From Marinomonas communis (GTDB lineage Bacteria; Pseudomonadota; Gammaproteobacteria; Pseudomonadales; Marinomonadaceae), in contig NZ_SNZA01000001.1 of assembly GCF_004363305.1 (NCBI RefSeq), positions 584,902 through 648,901 of the forward strand: a DNA stretch of 64,000 nt, written 5' to 3'. A program made the position numbers and the translations under genes. Within the stretch, counting starts at the first letter, position 1, and every line of letters begins with the position of its first letter. The notes below the pieces were generated by a model that worked only from the letters and a program-made list of their open reading frames with translations, was not told where the DNA came from and ran no database searches. Positions 45,744-55,650 of this stretch are shown in pieces.

Positions 45744-46487
45744 TTAACTAGGTAATATAAAATGTTTCACCAAGACGTGCCCCCATACGCTGAAGCACAT
45801 CGCCAGTACGGTCCATTGCAGTACTTTGGATTCAAACCTTGAAACAAGAACATATTTTAACACCAAAGCACCTATCGCCAACCCTAAGCCATTAGCTAAC
45901 ACCACAGGCCAAGAAATGCCATAGCTGACCTCGGTTGGGGGGAGCGCGACAAAACCAATTAGGGCACCTATCAGAGCCATGCACCAAAGTACATAACGAT
46001 TAACTGGGGATAGCTGATGTAAACCAGATAATATCCAACCACCAACACCCAGACTGATGGTTTGACCTATCCCCAAGATCAGCCCCGACCATAAAGACAG
46101 CGGCCCCGATATTGATAAACTATTCAGCCAACGATACCGACTAAAAGTCAGTGATAAGGCAGCCCCAACCACCATAAGTAGAATCAAACTAGTTAGCGAA
46201 AATGGCAAAAGAAATAAACACTGAACACCGATAAAACCACCTAATGAGACCCCGGCAGCCATTCGAGTGATACGTTCGACTTCAAGCTCTTTTCTATTCG
46301 GAAAAACCAAAGACAACGAAAACAGTAGCAAGCAGGGAAATAGGCTAATGAATACATTTAAAAAGCTCGATGTATCAGCACTTAATAGCAGCGAGCTAGG
46401 CAAAATAATCAGGATAGGATCAATACGAAGTGGCTTGCTGACTAGCGCACCAGCAAAGCTGGCTAAAAAAATATAAAATAACAACAT
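45744..46487 (-). CDS. TSUP/TauE-SafE family membrane protein
   Basis: 247 residues, very hydrophobic, about eight membrane helices in two repeats typical of the TauE/SafE family (PF01925), with glycine-rich helix pairs (AAGVSLGGFIGVQ and GQTISLGVGGWILSG). Members export sulfite, sulfoacetate or other organosulfur anions; the substrate here is unknown and the match is by pattern. First gene of the hemH operon. Confidence 0.6.
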   Translation of the reverse strand: MLLFYIFLASFAGALVSKPLRIDPILIILPSSLLLSADTSSFLNVFISLFPCLLLFSLSLVFPNRKELEVERITRMAAGVSLGGFIGVQCLFLLPFSLTSLILLMVVGAALSLTFSRYRWLNSLSISGPLSLWSGLILGIGQTISLGVGGWILSGLHQLSPVNRYVLWCMALIGALIGFVALPPTEVSYGISWPVVLANGLGLAIGALVLKYVLVSRFESKVLQWTVLAMCFSVWGHVLVKHFILPS

Positions 46488-46494
46488 AGGTTAA

Positions 46495-46520
46495 ATCACC
46501 TTGAGGCTGCTCAAGGTGAT
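46495..46520 (-). terminator. Hairpin after cheV
   Basis: atcaccttgag (46495-46505) and ctcaaggtgat (46510-46520) form a perfect 11-bp stem with a 4-base loop, 10 bases past the cheV stop. The T tract is weak (tttaacc), so some read-through into the TSUP-hemH operon is possible. Confidence 0.65.
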
Positions 46521-46530
46521 CATTCTCTAA

Positions 46531-47466
46531 TTACTCAGCTTCAACAACACTGCGGATACGTTCTTGAATGATGGTAGCCAGTTTATCTGGTTGGAACTTG
46601 GACAAGAAGTCATCACAACCGACCTTCTGAACCATCGCTTTGTTAAAGCTACCACTCAATGATGTATGCAGAACGATATATAAGTCCTTCAAGCGAGGAT
46701 CTTCACGGACCTCTCTCGTTAATCGATATCCGTCCATTTCAGGCATTTCTGCATCGGTAATCATCATTAACAGCTTATTGGGTACGTCCTCACCCTCTCC
46801 AGCCCATTTCTTCAGAAGATCAAGTCCACGCTTACCGTCTGTAGCAGAATGCACTTTGATGTTTAAGTGATCCAAGGTTGACTTACATTGCGCCAGACCA
46901 ACAGAGGAATCATCAACAACCAACACCTCTAAGCCTTTCGCTAATGATAGTAAGTCATTATCAATCACTTCTTCTGAGATATTAGTGTCATAAGGAGATA
47001 TCTCAGCGAGAACTTTCTCAACATCAATAATTTCAACCAAACGATCATTCACACGAGTGATCGCTGTAAGATAGTGCTGACGCCCTGTGCCGTCTGGCGG
47101 CGGAAGGATCTCACTCCAGTTCATGTTTATGATTCGATCAACCTCGCCCACCATAAACCCTTGAACCGTATTATTGTATTCAGTCACGATTAGATTACAT
47201 GGTTTATCTTTATCAATCGGGCGTAAACCAATCGATTCAGACAAGTCGATAACAGGGATTGTTCGACCACGAAAGTGAGTCACGCCTGCCACAGATGGGT
47301 GGCGATGAGGCATTAAATTCAAACGTGGCAGCTGAACTACCTCTTGCACCTTGAATACGTTGATCGCAAACAACTGCATACCGCCAAGGCGAAACATCAA
47401 TAGTTCAAGCCGGTTTTCACCAACAAGTTGGGTTCTTTGGTCAACCGCTTCTAACATTCCCGCCAT
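46531..47466 (-). CDS. cheV: Chemotaxis coupling protein CheV
   Basis: 311 residues: CheW-like domain (about 15-160) fused to a receiver (about 178-305). The receiver has the acidic pair D185/D186 (VLVVDDSS), the phospho-acceptor D238 in MITDAEMPEMDG, and K290 in FLSKFQPD. CheV couples chemoreceptors to CheA and its receiver is thought to serve in adaptation. It is likely to work with the chemoreceptor at 9.5-11.4 kb and others. Single-gene unit; 216 bp upstream is A+T-rich control sequence. Confidence 0.94.
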   Translation of the reverse strand: MAGMLEAVDQRTQLVGENRLELLMFRLGGMQLFAINVFKVQEVVQLPRLNLMPHRHPSVAGVTHFRGRTIPVIDLSESIGLRPIDKDKPCNLIVTEYNNTVQGFMVGEVDRIINMNWSEILPPPDGTGRQHYLTAITRVNDRLVEIIDVEKVLAEISPYDTNISEEVIDNDLLSLAKGLEVLVVDDSSVGLAQCKSTLDHLNIKVHSATDGKRGLDLLKKWAGEGEDVPNKLLMMITDAEMPEMDGYRLTREVREDPRLKDLYIVLHTSLSGSFNKAMVQKVGCDDFLSKFQPDKLATIIQERIRSVVEAE

Positions 47467-47682
47467 AGCATACTCCGAAACGTAAGTTACAAACTCTCAG
47501 ATCTATATTTATCATGATAGTTAATTCTAACAAACATAACAGTAATTTTTTGCATGTAATAACCCTTAAGTCATGATCTATAAAGAATTTCATACAAATC
47601 TACACGCATTCTATAGAAACACTTCGGTAACGTTACAAGACGCTGTTACACTCCTCTAAAATCACCTTATCATGGAGATATC

Positions 47683-48462
47683 ATGTTTGACATTGGCGTC
47701 AACCTAGATCATGCATCTTACCTAGAAGATTTGAGTAAATTCGAACAGGAATACCTTGAAGAGGGCGTTGAAGGCATTATCTGCATTGCCTCTAACTTAG
47801 AGGAAGCACATAAGCTGACAGAGCTGTGCTCGACCTATCAAAGCATGCATTTCACCTTAGGTTGCCACCCTCATTACGCTTCCACTTGGACAGATTCGCA
47901 TCAAGCAGAATTGATATCACTGTTCATACATCACAAGAAAGCCATTGCCGTTGGCGAAATGGGGTTAGATTTCAACAGAAACTATTCTTCACCATCGGAG
48001 CAAATTACTGCCTTTGAAGCTCAGCTTGAGCTAGCAAATATTGTCAAACGCCCTGCTTATCTTCACGAACGTGACGCTTTTGACGAACTGACATTGCGCC
48101 TCGGAAATACACCTTTGGATCACGGCGGGGTCATACACTGTTTCACAGGGGATACACAACAACTAAAAGCCTACTTAGATTTGGGCTTAATGGTTGGCAT
48201 TACAGGCTGGCTGTTAGATGAAAGAAGAAATCAATCTCTGGTTGAAGCATTACAATATCTGCCGTTGGATCGCCTGCTTATTGAAACAGACGCGCCATAT
48301 CTATTACCCAGAACAATACGCCCGCGACCTAAACGCAACCACCCTAAATATCTAAATTATATTGCTGAGGCGGTAGCCCACCATAAGCAAACAGATCTAG
48401 AAACGATAAAAGAGATCACGGCCGCTAACACGCGACAACTGTTCTTAACTGATGGGCTTTAA
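47683..48462 (+). CDS. tatD: TatD-family hydrolase, second copy
   Basis: 259 residues with metal-site motifs FDIGVNLDHASY (variant of DxHxH), GEMGLDFNRN, HCFTGDTQQ and ETDAPYLLPRTIRPRPKRNHP, the last typical of E. coli TatD. It is a 3'-5' exonuclease or related hydrolase. Residue pattern N-L-D-H replaces the usual D-S-H-x-H, as in true TatD, so identity as TatD rather than YcfH is favoured. GGAGATATC precedes the ATG. Its end overlaps the glutaredoxin-like gene by 18 bp tail to tail. Confidence 0.88.
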   Translation: MFDIGVNLDHASYLEDLSKFEQEYLEEGVEGIICIASNLEEAHKLTELCSTYQSMHFTLGCHPHYASTWTDSHQAELISLFIHHKKAIAVGEMGLDFNRNYSSPSEQITAFEAQLELANIVKRPAYLHERDAFDELTLRLGNTPLDHGGVIHCFTGDTQQLKAYLDLGLMVGITGWLLDERRNQSLVEALQYLPLDRLLIETDAPYLLPRTIRPRPKRNHPKYLNYIAEAVAHHKQTDLETIKEITAANTRQLFLTDGL

Positions 48463-48750
48463 GACACGCCTTGTTGAAGACTGCACTTGGCCAGCACTAG
48501 AAGACGACTCCAAGATGCGTGCCTGATTAAGCATGACATCTTGGAATTGCTCTAAATTAAATGGCCAGTCTAGCTCGATAGAGCCTACTGCAAGGACCGG
48601 AATTCTTATACCGTACTGCTCGACCAAACGCTCGTCACACGCTATATCAATCTGCATGTAGGACAACTGAGGATAAAAGTGCGCAAGCCATGCTTCAGCC
48701 TCCTCGCATAAATGACATCCTAACGTACCGTAGAGCGTAATATTATGCAT
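48445..48750 (-). CDS. Glutaredoxin-like protein (DUF836 family)
   Basis: 101 residues from the ATG at 48750, which overlaps the TetR stop (ATGCATAA); an earlier in-frame ATG at 48801 would lie inside the TetR gene and is less likely. Thioredoxin-fold N-terminus LYGTLGCHLCEEAEAWL with C12xxC15, then YGIRIPVLAVGSIELDWPF including the cis-proline. The family is common beside other housekeeping genes and has no settled role. The C-terminal 25 residues are Ser-rich. Translationally coupled to TetR. Confidence 0.83.
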   Translation of the reverse strand: MHNITLYGTLGCHLCEEAEAWLAHFYPQLSYMQIDIACDERLVEQYGIRIPVLAVGSIELDWPFNLEQFQDVMLNQARILESSSSAGQVQSSTRRVLKPIS

Positions 48751-49411
48751 ATCCAGTTTGGTTATTTTCCAATTCGTATATAGATTGTGGCAGTGCAGCA
48801 AGTGGTGTCACTGGGCAAACCAAGCTTGCGGCTCTGAAAAGGGTATCACCAACAAGCCCCAATGAAGAAAGCGCAACGATAACGATCTGAGTCGCTTGCT
48901 CCTCAGATAAGTGTGAGTCTTGTTGATGACAAGATTTGAGCAAAGGAAAAAAACCATTTTCAATAAACGATGCTGTCATTTTTGCATCGTTCACATGGCC
49001 TTTCTGGGACAAAATGCTTTCAAGCACCAGCGGCTCGAGCAATGATGCTAGCCCTCCTTCTAGACGCTCTGAAAAATTATCAGCTTTGTAGAAATAGTTC
49101 GCCCAAGTGGGCTTTGTGTTTAACACGTTCACAAAGTATTTCAACAGCAGCGAAATACGCGCTTCAACTGACGTCTGTGTAGAAATTAGACTGTTTAAAT
49201 CTTTTTTGATTACCAAGGAAAGGCTTTGACGAACGTCTGCCAATGCCTCATCTTTGCTATCGTAATAATTGTAAAACGTACCAATGCTGACGCCAGCATT
49301 AGCCGATACATGCTGAACCGTGATTTCACTCCAATCTGTTTCAAGCAGGAGGTTTTGCACTGCACTGCGTAAGCGATCTTGGGTTATTACACGTTTAGGG
49401 GGAGATGCCAT
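48743..49411 (-). CDS. TetR-family transcriptional regulator
   Basis: 222 residues. The N-terminal helix-turn-helix reads TVQHVSANAGVSIGTFYNYYDSKDEAL (about 28-54). The ligand domain fills the rest, with DUF-like helical segments. Ligand and targets are unknown; the nearby genes (grx-like, polB) offer no clear clue. Overlaps the grx-like gene by 8 bp. Confidence 0.88.
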   Translation of the reverse strand: MASPPKRVITQDRLRSAVQNLLLETDWSEITVQHVSANAGVSIGTFYNYYDSKDEALADVRQSLSLVIKKDLNSLISTQTSVEARISLLLKYFVNVLNTKPTWANYFYKADNFSERLEGGLASLLEPLVLESILSQKGHVNDAKMTASFIENGFFPLLKSCHQQDSHLSEEQATQIVIVALSSLGLVGDTLFRAASLVCPVTPLAALPQSIYELENNQTGYA

Positions 49412-49521
49412 TTTAGAACCCTACTCAACTGTCAATCCATAAAGTTGCGTTGCGCTATAAGCGCAGACACACGAGAAACGTGTGCCTTAAACGAATTTAC
49501 ACTAAATAATAACCTTACATT

Positions 49522-51855
49522 TTATAGCAGGTTAAATTGTGGGGTCAGTATATCAGTAACTTCCAAATTAAGCATTTGAAAAACGCCTTCCGCAATAGGC
49601 AAAATTTGCTTATCGATATAATGCTGATAATCCAATGAGTCTAATGCTTGCTGATCTAAAAAAGGTGAAACGCCACTTAAGGTGTAAACATATTGAACAC
49701 GTTTACGACCGCGGTCGTATTCAGGTGGCAACCCTTGCTGAGCACGCTGGTCATCAATCATTCGGGCTGCACGCACATGAGGAGGTTGTGTTTTCGTATA
49801 TTTCGACAATGGTCGAGTGAGTTGTTTGGTATAGACTAGCTCACTATCGTAGCGACCTTCCAGCAAGTCTGCTACAAAGCTACTCACATAATGGTTAAGA
49901 TCTTTATCGAAGAATAAGTGCTCAAACAACTCTACCTGAAAACGTTTCGCCAATGGCGTCCAATCACTTCGGGCAGCTTCCAACCCCTTAAAAATAAGCT
50001 CGCCACCAGATAAACCTGCATAGCGTTTTTTAGAACCTTCTTCCTGACCTCTAATAGTGGGCATGTAGAAGCGGGTATACAGCGTCTCAAACTCTAGCTC
50101 TAAATGTGACTCAATGTCAGCATAATCACCACACCATTCAGACAGGCATTGGTTAACTACCGCGCACAGTTGCTTACCCGCTTCCCACGCTTGCTCTTCA
50201 CTTAATTCATCAGACAACGTGATGAAAAGGGAGTCGGTATCACCATAAATGACCTTGGCGCCACGCTCTTCCATCCACTGCTTACTGCGTCCCAGTAGCT
50301 CATGACCACGCATGGTGATAGAGCTAGCCAGTTCCGCATGATAGAAACGGCAAACAGACGAGCCCAGAACCCCATAAAAAGAGTTCATGATAATTTTAAT
50401 GGCGTAACTTAAGATGTCGTTGCCATCTTGTTTAGCTTGCTCGCGAGAATGCGCTAACTCAGCAACGAGCTCTGGCAGGATCGCAAATTGACGCTGGAAT
50501 GAAGCCCCTCGATAACCAGGCACAACACCTTCTTCTTGCGATAGTGCTTGCCCAACTACTCGTGCCAGTGGATCCACGTAGAAAGTTCGGATAATGCTTG
50601 GATACAGACTCTTAAAGTCGAACACTAAGACATTTTTGTATAACCCGGGTACAGAGTTCATCACGAAACCACCTGGGCTTGGCACGAATTTGTCATCACT
50701 CCATGCCGGCGCCACCCAGCCTTTTCGGTGTAAACGAGGTAGGTATAGGTTTTCAAACGACGCCACTGAACCGCCAGTTTGTGAGAGAGGTATCCCGGTT
50801 AAATCAACTCGGGTTTGCTGTAATTCGATTAACTGGAGTTTGGCAAAGATTTGTTCAACCAACACACAATCTTGAAGATTATAAGCAACGAAGTTTGCTA
50901 ACTCTTCTCGGTGCATACGTTCAATTTCTTGCCAACGATCACCACCTGCCAACAGCTTTGAATCATCCAATAACTCTTGGCTAACATTGTTAAGACTGTA
51001 AGAATTAAAGTGGTAACCGCCCACTTTAAGCATGGTTATGCCATCTAAAACAACGCGGCCTGCTATGTTAGCAAATACCTTACCACTCTCTTTGGCTTCT
51101 CGAACACGCCACGTTTCACCTTGCACACCCAAAGCAGGCTTAATGCCTAATGTCTTAAACCTCTGGTCTAAAAACATTAGGTCGAAACCGATCACATTCC
51201 AGCCAATAATAATGTCTGGTGAGTGCTTTCTGACAAACTTGATAAAAGCCATCAACAGCTTACGTTCATCCGCAAAGGTATAAACGTTCTCTAAATCCGT
51301 TTGCTCAGGCGACACTACTAAAACAACTTTTCTATCACCGGATGTGATACCAATCGACAGCAGCTCATTGCGGGTAACAGAGGTCTCGATATCCAAAGAC
51401 CATACTTGCCATGCAGGTTCGTACTCTCCTACTTTCAATCGGGCTTCGCTAAAGCTTTGCCCCGAAGCATCTGGCTGGCCAATAAACGTGACCTTGCCTC
51501 GAATATGACGCTCCATTAAGTAGCGGTCTTCAGGTTTCACATCTTCTTCATAGACGGTAAAACCTAATTTCTTCACCATTGCCACCATTTGCTGCTGCAA
51601 CAACAAACTCTGACAACGTACGACTGTTACTTCATCATGAGAAAAAGTCTTGAGCTGGCTAGGCTCACAGTCAACACCATGGACATCTGTTGCAATCGCC
51701 TCGACAGGTGCATTGGTAAAAAATAATGTTTCAGGATTGGCAATGGTGACTTTAACGGTCGCCTTGTCAGTCTTCACATAATAATGGATCGATAATCGAC
51801 CGTTTTCATCACCACTGTGACGACTGACAATGTAACCTTGTTGCGTTTCAAACAT
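49522..51855 (-). CDS. polB: DNA polymerase II
   Basis: 777 residues, close to the E. coli enzyme. Order: N-terminal domain, 3'-5' exonuclease with VWSLDIETSV (ExoI) and IIGWNVIGFDLMFLDQR (ExoII), then family B polymerase motifs DFKSLYPSIIRTFYVDP (motif A), KIIMNSFYGVLGS (motif B) and IYGDTDSLFI (motif C, the catalytic DTDS). The thumb follows. It restarts stalled forks and proofreads; usually LexA-controlled, though no SOS box was recognised just upstream because it starts 12 bp after ybbP. So it appears to be in an operon with an ABC transporter. Confidence 0.96.
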   Translation of the reverse strand: MFETQQGYIVSRHSGDENGRLSIHYYVKTDKATVKVTIANPETLFFTNAPVEAIATDVHGVDCEPSQLKTFSHDEVTVVRCQSLLLQQQMVAMVKKLGFTVYEEDVKPEDRYLMERHIRGKVTFIGQPDASGQSFSEARLKVGEYEPAWQVWSLDIETSVTRNELLSIGITSGDRKVVLVVSPEQTDLENVYTFADERKLLMAFIKFVRKHSPDIIIGWNVIGFDLMFLDQRFKTLGIKPALGVQGETWRVREAKESGKVFANIAGRVVLDGITMLKVGGYHFNSYSLNNVSQELLDDSKLLAGGDRWQEIERMHREELANFVAYNLQDCVLVEQIFAKLQLIELQQTRVDLTGIPLSQTGGSVASFENLYLPRLHRKGWVAPAWSDDKFVPSPGGFVMNSVPGLYKNVLVFDFKSLYPSIIRTFYVDPLARVVGQALSQEEGVVPGYRGASFQRQFAILPELVAELAHSREQAKQDGNDILSYAIKIIMNSFYGVLGSSVCRFYHAELASSITMRGHELLGRSKQWMEERGAKVIYGDTDSLFITLSDELSEEQAWEAGKQLCAVVNQCLSEWCGDYADIESHLELEFETLYTRFYMPTIRGQEEGSKKRYAGLSGGELIFKGLEAARSDWTPLAKRFQVELFEHLFFDKDLNHYVSSFVADLLEGRYDSELVYTKQLTRPLSKYTKTQPPHVRAARMIDDQRAQQGLPPEYDRGRKRVQYVYTLSGVSPFLDQQALDSLDYQHYIDKQILPIAEGVFQMLNLEVTDILTPQFNLL

Positions 51856-51867
51856 GTATAAGTGTAC

Positions 51868-54324
51868 TTAGATGGATCTCAATAAACGAATGGGCGGCAC
51901 TTTTAGCACAGCTCGGCTCGCAAATACACCAATAATTGTCACAATTCCCCATCCAGCAATCGGGCCAATCAGCCAGAGAGACAGGTGAAACGCGATTTCC
52001 ATTTCAAATACGAAGTGCTGCAAACCAACCAAAGCCATCTCAGCTCCCGCTGCGCCAATCACACCCGCAAACAAACCTAACGCACCAAACTCCACCAATA
52101 AAGCTTGGCGCACTATCTGTTTCGTTGCCCCCAAAGTGCGCAGCAAGGCACCTTCTTGTAAACGCTCATCTAGTGTAGAGCGCACGCTGGCAACCAGCAC
52201 TAGAGCGCCAGCACCTAAGATGAAACTGAGTACAATTTTCAAAGCATTCGCCAATTGCGCAATAATGTCTTGGACTTGTTTTAACAGCTCACCAATATTT
52301 AACATCGACACCGTTGGGTAATTAGACATAAAGCGATAAAAGTCAGCTGCATTGGTCTGATCTAAGAAAACACTGCTAACGTAGTTCGCCTGATAATTCG
52401 ACAAAACGGTTTTGGGCAAGATCAAGTAGAAGTTTGGCTGCATACTTTGCCAGTCTACAGAGCGGATAGAGGTAATTGGCAAGGTATACTCAAGCCCACC
52501 AATACTGATGGTCAACTCGTCGCCGATTCCCACATTTGCTTCGATCGCCGCTTGTTGCTCAATCGAGATCCCTTGTGCGCTAAAATCCCCTTCTAACAAT
52601 GCCGAGCCTTCTCCAATTTGATCAGCCCAGGTCAGGTTCAACTCACGTTCAGCAATTTCAGGCTCATCACGTCTATTAGGGTATAACGCCTCAACGTCTT
52701 CTCCATTAATCTTAATCACGCGCCCACGCACCATTGGGAACCAATCAGAAGTAGCTAACCCGTTTTCTTGGGTGTATTGCTTAATATCTTCAACTTGAGT
52801 TGCTTGAGCGTTAAACAAATAATGATTAGGAGTATTTTCTGGCACTTGCGCTTGCCAATCACGGACCAGATTGCTTTGCACACCGATCAAGATCAAGCTC
52901 AGCATAATGATCAAAGTAAACACTAATAGCTGGAACAAGTTAGAGACTAATCGTCTATGCAAAGCAGCTAAGCCAACTTGCCAACCAGTTGTCGATTGTT
53001 TAGAGAGTTTGCGACTTAACGCAAACATACCCCAACCAACGACGAACACCAGCGCCGTCACAACCGCTAAACCAACCATTAGGATGGAAGGCAACTGCCA
53101 TCCGCCAGCGTAGATAATCATCAGACCGTACATCCCCACCAAACCGAACAACAGCAAGGACGTTGAACGCATGGGTAATGCGGCAGCAGGTTGCAGTACT
53201 GTAAGCGGAGGCACACTGACCAATCTTGCCAGTAGCGGCGCACAGAATGCCAAGGTGGAAATAATAGCCGTCGCCGCTCCCAACCATAGCTTACTCCAGC
53301 TCGGAGACGGTAATTCTGCATTCATCAAAGATGACAGCAAATCGGCTATCAGTGCCTGAACCAACAGCCCTAAGCCAGAACCAATTATGATGCCAAACAG
53401 AACAATGGCCGTAATTTGAATCGCCATAAGAGATGACAGCTTTTTAGGTGTCGCCCCCATTGTTTTCATGACGGCAAATTGTGTGAGGTGCCTTTTAACA
53501 TAACGTGAGGACGCCAACGCCATCGCAACACCAGACATAACAACCGCCAAAGTGCCTGCTAATAACAAGAAAGACTCAGCACGATTGACCGTATTACCCA
53601 CACGCTCACCACGCTCGATAGGAGTACGAATTCGTTCCCCCTCACCCAACATAGGCCTTAGACTGTTATCGAAACGTTCAAGATTCTCTACTTCACCCGC
53701 GTACAAGAACGCATAGCGAACGCGAGCCCCTGGAATGATGATCTGTGTGGCTGCCAAGTCCTCCTGATTCATCACTGCCCTTGGAGCAATGGCAAAAGCT
53801 GACGTTGCACTGCCCGGGTCACGGACTAAGAACTTGGTCACCAGAAGTGACACTTCCCCGACACGGACCTTATCCGAAATACCAGCCCCCAATAAACTCG
53901 CTAAACGTGAGGAGAGCCAGATTTCGCCAGACGCAGGCGCGTCTTTAGTTGAAACACCGGTACCAAACATTTGCTGGTCGACCAGAAACTCCCCACGTAA
54001 TGGGTAGTTACTAGACACGGCTCTCAATTGAGCCAGTTGTAGACCTTGGTCACTGAACACCATCGAAGAAAACGAAGCCGTTTGAGCAGTTTCAAGTCCT
54101 TCTGATTGAGCCTGATTTATCCATTCTGTGGGAATGGGGTCATCACGTCGCACACTACGGTCTGCGCCTAACAAATTGGCAGACTGTACTTCAAATGACT
54201 GCTGCAAACGGTCAACAAACAAGCCTATGCCCGTTACCGTTGCAACGGACAACACAAGCGCAACCAATAATGTCAGCACGTCTCCAGTTTTGCATTCCCT
54301 TAATAATAATCGCCATGCAAACAT
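51868..54324 (-). CDS. ybbP: FtsX-like ABC transporter permease (YbbP type)
   Basis: 818 residues with about ten membrane helices: one at the N-terminus (about 14-35), large periplasmic loops, clusters at about 260-430 and 460-490, and a final group at about 690-810 that contains the FtsX core (ILGAGALVLVASVRSTLDERLQEGALLRTLGATKQ). Members of this type do not transport through the membrane but act as mechanotransmission devices with a MacB-like ATPase. Its stop falls 12 bp before polB; its start shares one base with the ATPase gene. The partner TesA is divergent upstream, as in E. coli. Confidence 0.9.
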   Translation of the reverse strand: MFAWRLLLRECKTGDVLTLLVALVLSVATVTGIGLFVDRLQQSFEVQSANLLGADRSVRRDDPIPTEWINQAQSEGLETAQTASFSSMVFSDQGLQLAQLRAVSSNYPLRGEFLVDQQMFGTGVSTKDAPASGEIWLSSRLASLLGAGISDKVRVGEVSLLVTKFLVRDPGSATSAFAIAPRAVMNQEDLAATQIIIPGARVRYAFLYAGEVENLERFDNSLRPMLGEGERIRTPIERGERVGNTVNRAESFLLLAGTLAVVMSGVAMALASSRYVKRHLTQFAVMKTMGATPKKLSSLMAIQITAIVLFGIIIGSGLGLLVQALIADLLSSLMNAELPSPSWSKLWLGAATAIISTLAFCAPLLARLVSVPPLTVLQPAAALPMRSTSLLLFGLVGMYGLMIIYAGGWQLPSILMVGLAVVTALVFVVGWGMFALSRKLSKQSTTGWQVGLAALHRRLVSNLFQLLVFTLIIMLSLILIGVQSNLVRDWQAQVPENTPNHYLFNAQATQVEDIKQYTQENGLATSDWFPMVRGRVIKINGEDVEALYPNRRDEPEIAERELNLTWADQIGEGSALLEGDFSAQGISIEQQAAIEANVGIGDELTISIGGLEYTLPITSIRSVDWQSMQPNFYLILPKTVLSNYQANYVSSVFLDQTNAADFYRFMSNYPTVSMLNIGELLKQVQDIIAQLANALKIVLSFILGAGALVLVASVRSTLDERLQEGALLRTLGATKQIVRQALLVEFGALGLFAGVIGAAGAEMALVGLQHFVFEMEIAFHLSLWLIGPIAGWGIVTIIGVFASRAVLKVPPIRLLRSI

Positions 54325-55010
54325 TAGGACTCCTTGAGTTCGCCATCGTGAATTTCAATCTGGCGATCACAGCGTGCGGCAAGCTCTGGATCGTGAGTGA
54401 CAACAACCAACGTGGTGCCTTGTTTTTGATTTAATTCAAAGAGCAAATCTTCTACTAAGGCACCGTTTTTGCTGTCTAGGTTACCTGTCGGCTCATCGGC
54501 AAACAGTATTTTGGGCGCCGAGGCAAAAGCGCGGGCAATGGCAACTCGCTGTTGCTCGCCCCCTGACAGTTGCCGTGGATAATGACTTATACGGTGTGAC
54601 AGTCCCACCTGTTCTAATAGGGATTGCGCGCGGTCTTTGGCGCTGCGATCACCTTTCAGCTCATTGGGCAACATAACGTTCTCAAGGGCTGTTAAACTAG
54701 GTAGTAAGTGAAATGATTGAAAAATAAAGCCGACATATTGCCCTCTCAACACAGCACGCCCCTCTTCATCCAATTGTTCAAGAGGCTGATCGTACAAACG
54801 AATAGAACCTTGTGTATGCTGATCAAGGCCCGCCATCAAACCCAGTAATGTCGACTTCCCAGAACCAGAGGCCCCCACTATCGCAACGGACTCGCCATCA
54901 CGAATTGACAGGTTTATTCCTTTTAGTATGTCCAATTCACCGTTGCTTGTTGCAACAGAATGATTAAGCTTTTCTATTGTTAAAGCTGATAAAGTTTCCG
55001 TGTCCTGCAT
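54324..55010 (-). CDS. ybbA: ABC transporter ATPase (YbbA type)
   Basis: 228 residues from the ATG at 55010 ([15 protein letters not shown]); an upstream ATG at 55079 would add 23 poorly conserved residues across the tesA start and is less likely. Walker [11 protein letters not shown]-loop [21 protein letters not shown], signature [14 protein letters not shown], Walker [13 protein letters not shown] and H-loop VVTHD are all intact. It powers YbbP. The start lies 13 bp from that of divergent tesA. Confidence 0.93.
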   Translation of the reverse strand: MQDTETLSALTIEKLNHSVATSNGELDILKGINLSIRDGESVAIVGASGSGKSTLLGLMAGLDQHTQGSIRLYDQPLEQLDEEGRAVLRGQYVGFIFQSFHLLPSLTALENVMLPNELKGDRSAKDRAQSLLEQVGLSHRISHYPRQLSGGEQQRVAIARAFASAPKILFADEPTGNLDSKNGALVEDLLFELNQKQGTTLVVVTHDPELAARCDRQIEIHDGELKES

Positions 55011-55023
55011 AAGTGGATTGCCT

Positions 55024-55638
55024 ATGATGTCTAAATTAATTGTTTCGTTACTTTGTTTCTTCTCGATCTTCGCTGCCAACGCTCAAGCAAAGACCTTAAT
55101 GGTATTTGGGGACAGCCTAAGTGCTGCGTATAACTTAAGACAACAACAAGGATGGGTAAGTTTACTTGGCGAACAAATAAATCAAAGCCACCCTGATATA
55201 ACGATCATCAACGCCAGTATCAGTGGCGAAACGACACAAGGCGGATTAGCTCGGCTTCCAAAACTGCTTGAAACACATCAGCCAACTTGGGTTGTTCTGG
55301 AGCTTGGCGCTAATGATGGCCTACGAGGCTACCCATTAAATCAAGCCAAGCAGAACCTTGCTTCTATGATTGAGCTTATTCAGCAACACTCTGCTGACAT
55401 AGTCCTTTTGGGGAACCATTTACCCAGTAATTATGGTCGCACCTACACCACTCAGTTTTTCAACCTTTACAAAGAGTTAGCCGAGCAATATCAGATCGCA
55501 TATGTCCCCTTTATGCTGGAAAATGTCGCACTCGATTCAAGCTTAATGCAAAATGACGGGCTTCATCCTAACGCAAAGGGCCAACCTGTTGTTTTAAACA
55601 ACATTACACCAACCCTTTTGCCACTACTTAATAAATAA
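55024..55638 (+). CDS. tesA: Multifunctional esterase/thioesterase TesA, periplasmic
   Basis: About 204 residues, starting at ATG 55024 or 55027 in tandem. A signal peptide ends near NAQA-K. The SGNH hydrolase blocks are visible: MVFGDSLSAAYN (nucleophile Ser), ISGETTQGG, ELGANDGLRG and the Asp-His pair in NDGLHPNAKGQ. E. coli TesA hydrolyses acyl-CoA, esters and lysophospholipids. Divergent from ybbA-ybbP, as in E. coli, and first of a line tesA-hydroxyacid dehydrogenase-truC-yciH. Confidence 0.93.
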   Translation: MMSKLIVSLLCFFSIFAANAQAKTLMVFGDSLSAAYNLRQQQGWVSLLGEQINQSHPDITIINASISGETTQGGLARLPKLLETHQPTWVVLELGANDGLRGYPLNQAKQNLASMIELIQQHSADIVLLGNHLPSNYGRTYTTQFFNLYKELAEQYQIAYVPFMLENVALDSSLMQNDGLHPNAKGQPVVLNNITPTLLPLLNK

Positions 55639-55650
55639 TAAGGACTTACG

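Noticed and set aside
55011..55079. Longer ybbA start at 55079
   Set aside because: The extra 23 residues do not resemble the family and would overlap the tesA signal peptide coding sequence; the ATG at 55010 begins with the normal YbbA N-terminus.
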